Program-made: the position numbers and the translations under genes
The notes under the pieces: generated by a model
What the model saw: the letters and a program-made list of their open reading frames with translations, nothing else
What the model was told of the DNA's origin: nothing
The model's database searches: none
From: Fervidobacterium changbaicum
Lineage (GTDB): Bacteria; Thermotogota; Thermotogae; Thermotogales; Fervidobacteriaceae
Length of the DNA: 64,000 bases
NCBI RefSeq assembly: GCF_004117075.1
Contig: NZ_CP026721.1
Coordinates: 806,001-870,000 of the forward strand
Direction of reading: 5' to 3'
Part shown: in pieces, positions 8,596 to 16,976 of the stretch
Numbering within the stretch: the first letter of the stretch is position 1
How the letters are laid out: every line of letters begins with the position of its first letter

Positions 8596-9560
8596 CTTCT
8601 TACTTCCTCCATCTCGACCTTAAGTGACCTGGTCATTAAAGATTTTATAGAATCAATCGGTGACTTTTTGTTGTAGACGACCTCGTAGACCTCTTTGATG
8701 ATAGGTAAATCGTACCTATCGCCGTAATTCTCGACAACGGCTTTACACGTAAACGCACCCTCAACGATCTCCTTGCTGGCTTCAAGTAAATAGATAGGGT
8801 CAAAACCTTTTGCGATCATTTCGCCGTAACGCCTGTTCCGGCTGTGCTTACTTCCACATGTAACCACCAAATCCCCTATTCCGGCGAGTCCCATAAACGT
8901 TAGTGGATTGGCTCCAAATTCTATAGAGAACTTCGCAATTTCGTACAATCCACGCGTAACCAACGCAGCCTTTGCGTTGTCCCACCCACCAAGTCCGTCG
9001 ACAATTCCAGCAGCTATCGCAATAACATTTTTGAGGGCACCAGCCAGTTCGATACCAACAACATCGTCGTGAACGTAGACCCTGAAATATTCGTTCGAGA
9101 ACTCCTTTTGAAATTCTGGTGCCATCGCTCCTGCTACAACAACGGCTGTTGGCAACTTCAGAGCAACCTCTTCAGCATGAGAAGGTCCTGATAGAACTGC
9201 GTACTCGCTCCCTAGAATCTCTTGAACGATCTCGGATACTCTCTTACCGGTACTTATCTCAATTCCCTTGGACAGATTGAGCACTACGTGGACATCATAA
9301 TCGATTTTTTGCAAAACACCCCTGATGTACTGAACAGGAACAGCAAGAACCAAGACGTCGAAATTTCTTCCTACCGATATATCAGATGTCACCGAAACAT
9401 CCAAATTCACATCCGGAAGATGGGGCATCTTTTTCCTTGTGTTCAACAACTGCGCGTGTTCTTCGCTATGCGCCCACAGTAGAACCTCGTGCCCATTTTC
9501 CTTGAGCATTTGTGCAATTGTACAACCCCAGCTCCCTGCCCCGAGGACAAAGTATCTCAT
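8568..9560 (-). CDS. gpsA: NAD(P)-dependent glycerol-3-phosphate dehydrogenase
   Basis: Makes sn-glycerol 3-phosphate from dihydroxyacetone phosphate for phospholipid synthesis; 330 residues, normal. It has the dinucleotide loop GAGSWG at residues 7-12, the NLSKGIE and GPSHAEE segments, the catalytic lysine region ELAGALKNVIAIAAG, and GLAGIGDLVVTC. GAGGTG lies 8 bases before the ATG. The acyltransferases that use its product, plsY and plsC, are elsewhere in this window (47725 and 44235). Confidence 0.97.
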   Translation of the reverse strand: MRYFVLGAGSWGCTIAQMLKENGHEVLLWAHSEEHAQLLNTRKKMPHLPDVNLDVSVTSDISVGRNFDVLVLAVPVQYIRGVLQKIDYDVHVVLNLSKGIEISTGKRVSEIVQEILGSEYAVLSGPSHAEEVALKLPTAVVVAGAMAPEFQKEFSNEYFRVYVHDDVVGIELAGALKNVIAIAAGIVDGLGGWDNAKAALVTRGLYEIAKFSIEFGANPLTFMGLAGIGDLVVTCGSKHSRNRRYGEMIAKGFDPIYLLEASKEIVEGAFTCKAVVENYGDRYDLPIIKEVYEVVYNKKSPIDSIKSLMTRSLKVEMEEVRRWLEKNLKN

Positions 9561-9585
9561 ATTGAAAACACCTCTATTTTCTTTG

Positions 9586-10542
9586 TCATTCTTGTGCTAA
9601 GAACTCAGCCAAAACTTGGACAGACCATTTTACCGCAGGTGTCCTGTAAGGATTTGAAGCACTATCCAGTTTTATTATCCATTCTCTGCTTCCGGGCTCT
9701 TCCGGGTAAGCAACCAAATAGTAATGCTGTTGAAATTCACCATCTGTTGAAATTACTTTTATAACGTAGGCATCGTTATGAGTCGATTTGTAAACACCTT
9801 TCACAACTATTACTTTTTTACCTTCCTTGAAAATCTTGTTGTTTAGTAGTGATATTTTTTCCTCGATAACAACGCTTCTCGCATGAGGCATTTCGTGCCT
9901 ACCTCCTATTAATCTTTCGACTTCTAAATGTTTAACCTTCCTTATCAAAAGCGAATATATGTTTCTACCGTACTTAATCCACTTCTGCTCGTAGCGTGTT
10001 TTGATCTCCCTGTCAGGGTTTTCCAAAAACTCAACGACTTCAAACCCCATCTCTTTAGCTGTTTCCATCGTTTGTTTTGCGTACCACTCAACGTCCGTCG
10101 CCAGTTCAAACGTCCCATCGTCTACGAGAACATTTGATAATGTTTCAAAAAACTCTGGTACGATAACACGTCGTCTTTCATGCGATTTCTTATCCCATGG
10201 AATGGGGAAGTTCATGACAACTTTTTCAACACTCTTAGGTCCAAAGAACTCTCTGAGTCCGAATCTCGCATCGGTTATTACCAATCTCACGTTATCAAGG
10301 TTTTCTATCCTTTTATGGGCCTTTTTCATAGAGGTAATTGATACTTCAAAACCTACGAAATTCTTCTCTGGATGTTTAACTGCATATGACTGCAAATATT
10401 CCCCACTTCCAAAGCCAATTTCGACGATAACACCGTTGTTGTTACCGAAGATGTTAGACCAATCTATCGGTAGGTAATCAAAAAGCGAAGGTTTCACTTC
10501 TCTGGAAAAGAGAACACTGTTTGTCTTCTCCATTTCTTGCAT
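9586..10542 (-). CDS. trmB: tRNA (guanine-N7-)methyltransferase with C-terminal extension
   Basis: Methylates G46 of tRNA. The SAM loop VEIGFGSGEYL and the family hallmark NFPIPWDKKSHERRR (canonically NFPDPWPKKRH) are present; the D to I and P to D changes in that hallmark are worth noting. At 318 residues it is about 100 longer than the usual enzyme: an extra basic/beta domain follows residue ~215. The frame opens at 10557, but GAGGTG lies 7 bases before the ATG at 10542, which is preferred. Confidence 0.92.
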   Translation of the reverse strand: MQEMEKTNSVLFSREVKPSLFDYLPIDWSNIFGNNNGVIVEIGFGSGEYLQSYAVKHPEKNFVGFEVSITSMKKAHKRIENLDNVRLVITDARFGLREFFGPKSVEKVVMNFPIPWDKKSHERRRVIVPEFFETLSNVLVDDGTFELATDVEWYAKQTMETAKEMGFEVVEFLENPDREIKTRYEQKWIKYGRNIYSLLIRKVKHLEVERLIGGRHEMPHARSVVIEEKISLLNNKIFKEGKKVIVVKGVYKSTHNDAYVIKVISTDGEFQQHYYLVAYPEEPGSREWIIKLDSASNPYRTPAVKWSVQVLAEFLAQE

Positions 10543-10579
10543 ACACTCACACCTCATCCGTCTGTTTGCATATTTTTAA

Positions 10580-12730
10580 TCATTTAAAATAAGTACTAAG
10601 TTCCCTAACGTACTGTCCAGCCGGGTAGAGCTTTTTGTATACTTCGTATTTTTTCACTGCCTCGTCCCTTTTTCCAAGCCCAAGATAGCTGAGAATTCCG
10701 TAGTAGTAAACATCTTCTTTGAAATAAACGTCAATATCCTCGATACGTGGTTCTATGTACGAGAAAATGGCCACAGCATTTTCGTACTGTCCGTCGACGT
10801 AGAACTTCAAACCAACGAGGAACAGTTCCCTCAAGTCTTTTGTTTGATTGAGAATTTGCTCAACAACCTCGCTTCGCTGATTTGTACTTACAACCTTTTG
10901 TTCGACAACTTGCTGAGTCTGAATCGCGGAATTGGTCGATGTGTAAGTGGGGATAAAAGCGGAGGAAGAACTTTGTTCCAAACTATTCGAGCTATTTTTC
11001 GATTTTTCGACCTTCGACAAATCTTCTGTTTTCTTATCCACAGATGATGAGTCATCTGGAATTTTTTGAGTGTTCAAATTTAGAGAATTCAACATCTCCA
11101 ATATCTTAGACACGCTTGATTTCAAAGTTTCTATATCATTTCGCAAGTCAGCGACCTGCTTTGAAACGCTTTCGGTATAGCCTTTTACAGTAGTTGTTTC
11201 CTTGCTTAAATTCGAAACCTTGTCTTCTATATTACCAAGGCTAATTCGCTGGGAATCAGCCTTGTTTGAAAGCCCGCGTATCAAAGTCAGAACTTCTTCG
11301 AGCTTTTGTTCTAAAGCTAAGATTCTTTCAGCGGAAGTTGAGCCAACTTCTTGCTGTATTATCGTCGATTCAACAGGTTGCGACTTAAGCGATGAAACTT
11401 CCGCATACATGATTCCTACAGACTGAGTTAGAATGTCAAGTCGTTTCCGAATTTCCTCAAGCTCAAGTGAGAGCTTAGAATCTATTTGTGAAGACTTTGC
11501 TGAATTTGATGACGATTGGCTTAGCTGAGAAATCTGAGATGAGATTTCATTTAATTTTGTTGCAATATTTTTCATATTCTCGCTGATATTAGCTTTTGCT
11601 ATCTCAACTACGTTGTTTTCTATTCGGTTCAAACGGGCCTTGACGTTATCAAGCTCCGAGTAAATCTTTTCAAAATCATCCGAAGAAGAGCCCGCAGCAA
11701 CGGATGAAGACGTCTTTACGCTTTCCAATCTGCTTTCAAGGGAAACTATTTTCTCTTTTAGCTGCTTTACCTGAGAACTGAGTTCTTTTAATGTGGCATC
11801 GTCGTACTTAACAACCGTCGTCTGAACGCCAGAAGTAGTAGTTGGATTTGCTCTGGTATTAACATCTTTTGCGAGTTTGCTCAGCTCGTTCTCAACAATT
11901 GATAACTTTTCGTTTATTAAAGACAGTTGGTCTGAGAGGGGTTTTGCCAACACGTCATTTGATGTTTGAACGGGGTTTTCAAGCTTTTTGTCTATGTAAT
12001 CAAGACTGGTCTTTACAAGTTCCAATGTCTTGGACAGTTCCTCGTACTTCTTCGACATGTCAGTCGTATACCCTTCTACTTTCCCTTGGAGACTTGCGAT
12101 ACTTCTTTCCAGTTTATCAAATTCAAGACTTCCAGATTTCGTAAAGTTTGTCACAGAAATGACTAGGTTTACCAAAACAACGACAAAAATGGCCAATGTA
12201 ACTGCTGGTAGGAGAAAACCGCTCATAGATTTTTGCTTTTTGACCTGTGTAAGGACAGGATGAGTTTTGTCGAGCTGGCGAAGAATTTCCGATAGCAGTT
12301 CTATCTTCTTCTTATCTGAGCGTTTAAGCGCTGTTAGAAGTTCCATCGCGATGATTTCTACTATTTGAGGAAACTCCTTCTTTATCCTCTGAACCTCGGC
12401 TATTACTATTGGATAATTCTCTTCGTTGAATTCCTTAAGAATCTTTTCAAGTGCCTCAGACACAGTGCTTGCATCTTTTTCTATGGTTTCAACAACATGT
12501 ATGTAAAGCTCTTGCTTTTCCCTGGGCATAAAATTGAAAATCTCGACAGCCCTGGTGTAATTTCCTGCCTTCACTTCCAGTTCGAATAGTAAGTGACTGT
12601 ACTTTTTGCCGAGAGCTTCCAATATATTTCTGGCAAGCGATAGCTCGTTGTTTGATATTAAGAACCTTATAAATCTCTCAACAGCATCTGAACTCTTATC
12701 AAAATTGAATTCTGAACCTATAAAATCCAC
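10580..12730 (-). CDS. membrane-anchored coiled-coil protein with TPR-like ends
   Basis: 716 residues, not assigned to a named family. Residues 1-165 are alpha-helical and TPR-like (intracellular by the topology), residues ~172-195 form one membrane span, residues ~205-560 are a long heptad-rich coiled coil with Ser/Thr-rich linkers, and the last ~100 residues resemble the TPR pair of YbgF/CpoB-type proteins (FYVDGQYENAVAIFSYIE). It probably links cytoplasm and envelope (inference). The start is GTG at 12730 with a GGGGTGA site 6 bases upstream. It lies 37 bases after nnr. Confidence 0.75.
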   Translation of the reverse strand: MDFIGSEFNFDKSSDAVERFIRFLISNNELSLARNILEALGKKYSHLLFELEVKAGNYTRAVEIFNFMPREKQELYIHVVETIEKDASTVSEALEKILKEFNEENYPIVIAEVQRIKKEFPQIVEIIAMELLTALKRSDKKKIELLSEILRQLDKTHPVLTQVKKQKSMSGFLLPAVTLAIFVVVLVNLVISVTNFTKSGSLEFDKLERSIASLQGKVEGYTTDMSKKYEELSKTLELVKTSLDYIDKKLENPVQTSNDVLAKPLSDQLSLINEKLSIVENELSKLAKDVNTRANPTTTSGVQTTVVKYDDATLKELSSQVKQLKEKIVSLESRLESVKTSSSVAAGSSSDDFEKIYSELDNVKARLNRIENNVVEIAKANISENMKNIATKLNEISSQISQLSQSSSNSAKSSQIDSKLSLELEEIRKRLDILTQSVGIMYAEVSSLKSQPVESTIIQQEVGSTSAERILALEQKLEEVLTLIRGLSNKADSQRISLGNIEDKVSNLSKETTTVKGYTESVSKQVADLRNDIETLKSSVSKILEMLNSLNLNTQKIPDDSSSVDKKTEDLSKVEKSKNSSNSLEQSSSSAFIPTYTSTNSAIQTQQVVEQKVVSTNQRSEVVEQILNQTKDLRELFLVGLKFYVDGQYENAVAIFSYIEPRIEDIDVYFKEDVYYYGILSYLGLGKRDEAVKKYEVYKKLYPAGQYVRELSTYFK

Positions 12731-12766
12731 ACCTTATCACCCCGGTTTCAAAAAGTATAGAAGACT

Positions 12767-14293
12767 CTATCTTCTTTCTTTAAGTGCTTTAAAGGCTTCT
12801 GAGATATAATTTAGCACATCAAACGCGCTGTTCATACCTTCTACTGGTAACAGTTCTCCTGCTAAGCCAAAAAGATACACACCTGTCTTGACTGCCTCAG
12901 TGGGTTCAAGGTGCTGGGAAAGAAGTCCGGCAATTACACCAGAAAGGATATCACCGCTTCCAGCCTTCGAAAGTGTTGTGTTCCCAGTAATGTTAAAGTA
13001 TATCTTCTTTTCGTCTGCGATTATGGAAGTTGCATCTTTCAGAACCGTTATAACCCCGTATTTCCTTGAGAACTCGAACAACAATTCGTAATTTTGCTTA
13101 ACCTCTTCGATAGGCCTTTTGACTAACCTGGAGAACTCCCCTGGGTGCGGAGTCAAAATAACCGTCTTCATAGGGTTTTTCTCTTTTAGAACTTCGACAT
13201 TCTGGGCCAAAACGTTGAGACCGTCCGCGTCTATTATAACGTCATTAGGTGATTGTAAAACTTTTTTAATTATCCTGAGTTTTTCTTCTGCATTCTCCGT
13301 ATCCCAACCAGGACCAAGAACAAAAACCACATCTTTGCTAATGTTTGAAATAAATTCTTCAATTCTTTCCACATTAAAACCGTCACCGACGTCAAAACAT
13401 ATCAAAGACGGGTCGTGACTCAGTGCACATTGACAAACTTTGGAAATGGAAATCAACTTCACCATACTTGCTCCACTTTTCAACGCCGAAAGAGCACTCA
13501 AAATTGGTGCACCTATGTATTTACTTGAACCACCCAATACTAATACCTGCAAATAAGTTCCTTTGTTTGACCAGCGCGGTCTGTTTGGTAGGTACAATGC
13601 TTCGGCTGTTATAAGTTCTTTATTGGTATCATAAGTTAGCATCTCTAAACTGGGAATACCTATCTTCGCTATTTTGAGCTTTCCACACAATTCACGGCCC
13701 GGGAACAAGAAGTGCCCTACTTTTGGGAAGCCAAAAGTTACCGTTAAGTCTGCCTGAACTGCGCATCCCATGATTTTTCCGTTGTCTGCAGAGACACCGG
13801 ATGGTATGTCCACAGAAACAATCCGTTTGGAGTATAGGTTCATAACTTCAATCAATCTGACCAAATTATCGTCGGTAATCTCTCTACTCAAACCCGTTCC
13901 AAACAACGCATCAACAACGATATCCGCTTCGGAAATGATCCTTGAGGCTTTCTCTAATCCGAGGTCTTGGTAGATGTAGACAATTCCTCCGTGCTTTAAA
14001 TACCTTTCGTAATTTTTCTTCGCCACCTCTGAATTGGGCTGTGCTACGGCGATAACCCTTACCGCTTCCGTATAATTAAGAAGGTCCCTTGCAACAACAT
14101 ATCCATCTCCACCGTTGTTACCAGAACCGCAAACAACAACAAAACTCTTGTTCGACAATTCGCCGTACTCATTCCAAATCGCTTGGACTACGGAAATCCC
14201 AGCCCGTTCCATAAGTATTTCTTCGTTAATATCAAAATCATTTATAGTTCTTTTTTCTAGTTCTCTCATCTCTTGGCTCGTTATTACAGTCAT
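12767..14293 (-). CDS. nnr: bifunctional NAD(P)HX epimerase / ADP-dependent dehydratase
   Basis: Repairs hydrated NADH and NADPH, which form faster at high temperature. The N-terminal ~215 residues are the epimerase (YjeF_N) with GSGNNGGDGYVVAR; the C-terminal half is the ribokinase-like dehydratase with TPHPGEFSRL and AGSGDILSGVIAGLL. The 508-residue length matches the fused form. SD GGAGATGAG precedes the ATG; the gene starts 4 bases after the transglycosylase stop. Confidence 0.97.
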   Translation of the reverse strand: MTVITSQEMRELEKRTINDFDINEEILMERAGISVVQAIWNEYGELSNKSFVVVCGSGNNGGDGYVVARDLLNYTEAVRVIAVAQPNSEVAKKNYERYLKHGGIVYIYQDLGLEKASRIISEADIVVDALFGTGLSREITDDNLVRLIEVMNLYSKRIVSVDIPSGVSADNGKIMGCAVQADLTVTFGFPKVGHFLFPGRELCGKLKIAKIGIPSLEMLTYDTNKELITAEALYLPNRPRWSNKGTYLQVLVLGGSSKYIGAPILSALSALKSGASMVKLISISKVCQCALSHDPSLICFDVGDGFNVERIEEFISNISKDVVFVLGPGWDTENAEEKLRIIKKVLQSPNDVIIDADGLNVLAQNVEVLKEKNPMKTVILTPHPGEFSRLVKRPIEEVKQNYELLFEFSRKYGVITVLKDATSIIADEKKIYFNITGNTTLSKAGSGDILSGVIAGLLSQHLEPTEAVKTGVYLFGLAGELLPVEGMNSAFDVLNYISEAFKALKERR

Positions 14294-14297
14294 ACTC

Positions 14298-14759
14298 TCA
14301 TCTCCTGTAAAGGAAGCGATAAATCCTGTAAAAGGTCAACACCTTTCTGACATAACGTCCGCCAGCATCTGTCTTAATGTCATCTGAAGCGTATGGGCCT
14401 GTATTGTAATGAACTAAAGCCGTTCTGAGGTCACCATCTTTTTCCATCAGGTAGTTCAAATACTTACATCCGAGCGCTATGTTTCCTTCTACTGTTGTAT
14501 AGTCAAAGTTTGTTTTGAATTTTCTGTTTATCCATTCTGCTGTCTCTGGCATAAGTTGCATAAGTCCATAAGCTCCGACATTCGATTTTGCACTTGTTCT
14601 AAAACTACTTTCCGCACGTATCACACTTATCACTAAAAGTGGATCCAAATCTCCAGCGTACTGGACAACAATATCGTAGTACTTCAGTGGGAAAAGGTCC
14701 ACTAAAATCAGCAATGAGAAGATGATAGCTAAGAAAACTACAGTCAAAAGTACACGCAC
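14298..14759 (-). CDS. lytic transglycosylase (SLT domain)
   Basis: Membrane-anchored murein lytic transglycosylase of the Slt70/MltE class, 153 residues. Residues ~3-22 are an uncleaved signal anchor; the catalytic glutamate is E50 in VIRAESSF, followed by the family GAYGLMQLMPETA and the VHYNTG segment. The frame opens at 14783, but AGGAGGAG with correct spacing points to the GTG at 14759. It begins the long operon that continues through nnr to recG. Confidence 0.9.
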   Translation of the reverse strand: MRVLLTVVFLAIIFSLLILVDLFPLKYYDIVVQYAGDLDPLLVISVIRAESSFRTSAKSNVGAYGLMQLMPETAEWINRKFKTNFDYTTVEGNIALGCKYLNYLMEKDGDLRTALVHYNTGPYASDDIKTDAGGRYVRKVLTFYRIYRFLYRR

Positions 14760-14796
14760 GGCTAAGTCTCCTCCTAAGAACATAAGAATCGCTATA

Positions 14797-14832
14797 TTTA
14801 TTCAAAACACAAAATTTATTCAAAACACAAAA
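14797..14832. repeat. 18-bp tandem direct repeat, two copies
   Basis: Two exact head-to-tail copies of an 18-base unit (14797-14814 and 14815-14832) lie in the leader of the transglycosylase gene. The second copy supplies the A-run that is the T tract of the neighbouring terminator on the minus strand. Confidence 0.9.
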
Positions 14833-14852
14833 AATCCCAGGTTGTTCTGGGA
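14829..14852 (-). terminator. terminator between prepilin peptidase and transglycosylase
   Basis: A 6-bp stem (14835-14840 with 14847-14852) followed by six T residues on the minus strand. It lies downstream of the promoter at 14875-14902, so it would either end prepilin-peptidase transcripts or act as an attenuator in the leader of the transglycosylase operon. Confidence 0.65.
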
Positions 14853-14874
14853 ACAAAAGAACATATCTGAAATT

Positions 14875-14902
14875 ATTATAGCACAAAGCTCAATTTAAAC
14901 AA
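14875..14902 (-). promoter_or_regulatory. promoter of the transglycosylase-recG operon
   Basis: On the minus strand a TTGTTT -35 (14897-14902) and a perfect TATAAT -10 (14875-14880) are 16 bases apart, about 120 bases before the transglycosylase start. Confidence 0.65.
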
Positions 14903-14920
14903 CATTGTTAAACAGGGAGT

Positions 14921-15637
14921 TCAAACGTATAAGAATACTCTTAAGAAGAGAAGCAAGTAACCAAAAAATATTATAAATGGCCCGAACGGTATCAGGCGGT
15001 CTTTCCGTAAGAGTGAATAAACTATACCTCCTAAAGAAGAGCCAAGCAAAAGAAAAGGCATGAAAGTTATGCCAACCGCGAAGGCATAAACGGGGAGCAA
15101 GAACAAATCCCCCTCACCTATACCATCTTTGTACCTGAGTTTCAGCACAAATAGTATTCCAAGTGAAATCAGTGCACCAAGAGCATCCAAAAGTATAAGA
15201 GCCTTGAAATGAAAGAGGTTTATTAAAAATGAAGAAATCAGTACAGTTATCCACGTGTAATCAGGTAAGAGCATGAGCTTGAAATCTGTGAACAGAGCTG
15301 GAACCGAAGCTACGAAAATTGCATCCATTGCTAAAGCTATATCCGTAGGAAAGAGTAAGTGGTTAACAAGGAAAGAGAGTCCAAAGGACAATTCAACAAG
15401 CGGATACCTTAAAGAAATCTTCCCACCGCAATGTCTACATTTGCCGCGAAGGAGAATAAAACTGATTATTGGGATATTATCATACCAAGCAATACGTCTT
15501 CGACAGTGCGGGCAAACTGAAAAACGGGGCTCTGTTAACTTGAGCCCCGCGATTGGTCTGTATATTAGCACGTTTGCAAAACTACCAAAAATTGTTCCTA
15601 AAGCAAACCAAAACAACAAACTTACTTTATTCCACAT
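14921..15637 (-). CDS. pilD: prepilin peptidase (type IV leader peptidase)
   Basis: Membrane aspartyl protease that cleaves, and usually methylates, type IV prepilins; 238 residues. The N-terminal domain has the two CxxC pairs (CPHCRRRIAWYDNIPI and CRHCGGKISLRYPLVE) of the methylase-bearing form. Catalytic aspartates are in TDFKLMLLPD and in GIGEGD (usually GxGDxD/GMGD). About seven membrane helices follow. The ATG overlaps the end of the upstream TPR gene by 16 bases. Confidence 0.95.
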   Translation of the reverse strand: MWNKVSLLFWFALGTIFGSFANVLIYRPIAGLKLTEPRFSVCPHCRRRIAWYDNIPIISFILLRGKCRHCGGKISLRYPLVELSFGLSFLVNHLLFPTDIALAMDAIFVASVPALFTDFKLMLLPDYTWITVLISSFLINLFHFKALILLDALGALISLGILFVLKLRYKDGIGEGDLFLLPVYAFAVGITFMPFLLLGSSLGGIVYSLLRKDRLIPFGPFIIFFGYLLLFLRVFLYV

Positions 15638-16701
15638 AATTCCTTCTCAGACTGCGTGAGGAGTTCATCAAAGAATTCGCGCTTTCCGTAAAGGTACCAG
15701 AAATTATCCTCTCTCAATTCCTCTACAATTTTCCTTGCCTTCTCGTACTGGTTTGTCTTAGCGTATGCAACAGCCAGAACAAGGTTCAAATGCCTTGCCT
15801 CCGGATTGGTTCTCACAACGTTCTCGATAACTTGGATCACTTTATCGTAATTGCCTTTTTTCAGATGTACCTTAGCCCATATTTCTATACCGTTGGGATC
15901 GTTCCTTGGGTCGATTTCCATAATCAAACTTTCGTATTCTTTCGCCTTTTCTTCGTTTCCAAGCTTTCTGTAAAGCTCGGCCAGTTCAAAGAGCGCGATT
16001 ATACTGTTCTCTGAAGATTCCCTGAATTTCTCCAGTACCTCTATTGCCTTCTCTACCTTTCCCATCTTTGAATAGGCGTCTGCAAGCATGAAGTAGGTAA
16101 ACGTATTTGTTGGAGAAAGTCTTAATTCTTTTTCCCAGTACTCAACCGCCTTTTCGTAATCTCCTATATTGTAATACGCTTCACCAATCATAGAGTAAGA
16201 CTGAACAAGCCACGGGTCAAGTTCAATAGACCTTGTAAGATATTTAATAGCCCCTTCGACATCGTTTTCTTCAAGTAACAGCGAACCGTAGAATTCGTAC
16301 GCAGGGGCGTAATTCTTGTCGAGCTTCATTGCAAACTTTAAGATATCTTTAGCAACCTCTATCTGGTTCTTATCGGCGTATTCTACTGCCAATTCGTACA
16401 ATCCATCAGCAGTTGCATGGAGAAATTTCTCCGGCGTCATTCCGTACTGTTCTAAAAATTCCACAACCTCGCTCCATACTATCGGTTCGTATATAATTTC
16501 ATTAAGAGAAACTACCTTCTCTTCCAACAGTTCGAGTTTCTTAATCTCGTCGCAAAGTTCTTTACGATCTTCAAAATCCTTTCTCATGTTGTACCAATCA
16601 CCAGAATAGAAAAGGTCGCGTAAAATAACGAGCATTGGCGTTTCATCTGTGATATCCACAGTCAGTGGATTTTCTCTGCCTAAGATAAGTCTGATAACCA
16701 T
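15622..16701 (-). CDS. TPR-repeat protein
   Basis: 359 residues made mostly of tetratricopeptide repeats (units such as PAYEFYGSLLLEENDVEGAI, LVQSYSMIGEAYYNIGDYEKA, NTFTYFMLADAYSKMGKVEKA), about six to seven in residues 100-345; no signal peptide, so probably a cytoplasmic scaffold. The frame opens at 16746, but CAGGAGGTG lies before the ATG at 16701. It is co-transcribed with the prepilin peptidase, with which it overlaps, so a link to pilus assembly is possible (inference). Confidence 0.85.
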   Translation of the reverse strand: MVIRLILGRENPLTVDITDETPMLVILRDLFYSGDWYNMRKDFEDRKELCDEIKKLELLEEKVVSLNEIIYEPIVWSEVVEFLEQYGMTPEKFLHATADGLYELAVEYADKNQIEVAKDILKFAMKLDKNYAPAYEFYGSLLLEENDVEGAIKYLTRSIELDPWLVQSYSMIGEAYYNIGDYEKAVEYWEKELRLSPTNTFTYFMLADAYSKMGKVEKAIEVLEKFRESSENSIIALFELAELYRKLGNEEKAKEYESLIMEIDPRNDPNGIEIWAKVHLKKGNYDKVIQVIENVVRTNPEARHLNLVLAVAYAKTNQYEKARKIVEELREDNFWYLYGKREFFDELLTQSEKELCGIK

Positions 16702-16909
16702 TAACAACACCTCCTGGTTTGTAACGTTGCATTTACATTTTACCATATTTCTTCACAAAAGTAAATACTGCGCTTTCTTTCCAAATTAAGCAAAACAAGA
16801 AACTCTACAGAGAAAAACTCGTTTAAATCCCTCAGACTAGCATCTCCTTTCGGTATTCTCTTTCACTACGGAGTTATTCCTTTTAAGGAAAATTTAAGCT
16901 TAGGTATGC

Positions 16910-16915
16910 TATAAT
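16910..16915 (+). promoter_or_regulatory. htrA -10 box
   Basis: A perfect TATAAT 61 bases before the htrA start, in the 275-base divergent gap between the TPR gene and htrA. No convincing -35 is visible. An inverted repeat with 6-bp arms (TTCCTT/AAGGAA, 16877-16890) sits about 20 bases upstream and could be an operator. The rest of the gap shows nothing else. Confidence 0.55.
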
Positions 16916-16976
16916 TCTATTGGTCTTAGCTGAAGAAAGATTTATAAACAAAAAATCGAAAGAGGAGGTGTTCGAT

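Noticed and set aside
10001-10477. 158-codon plus-strand frame inside trmB
   Set aside because: Shadow of trmB with biased Ser/Thr composition; the minus-strand gene has unmistakable TrmB motifs.
14605-14886. 93-codon minus-strand frame covering the tandem repeat and terminator
   Set aside because: It reads through the terminator and repeat and overlaps the transglycosylase in another frame; no SD and no protein-like composition.
16877-16890. Inverted repeat upstream of htrA considered as a CIRCE or heat-shock operator
   Set aside because: It lacks the TTAGCACTC/GAGTGCTAA arms and 9-base spacing of CIRCE; kept only as a possible operator remark.
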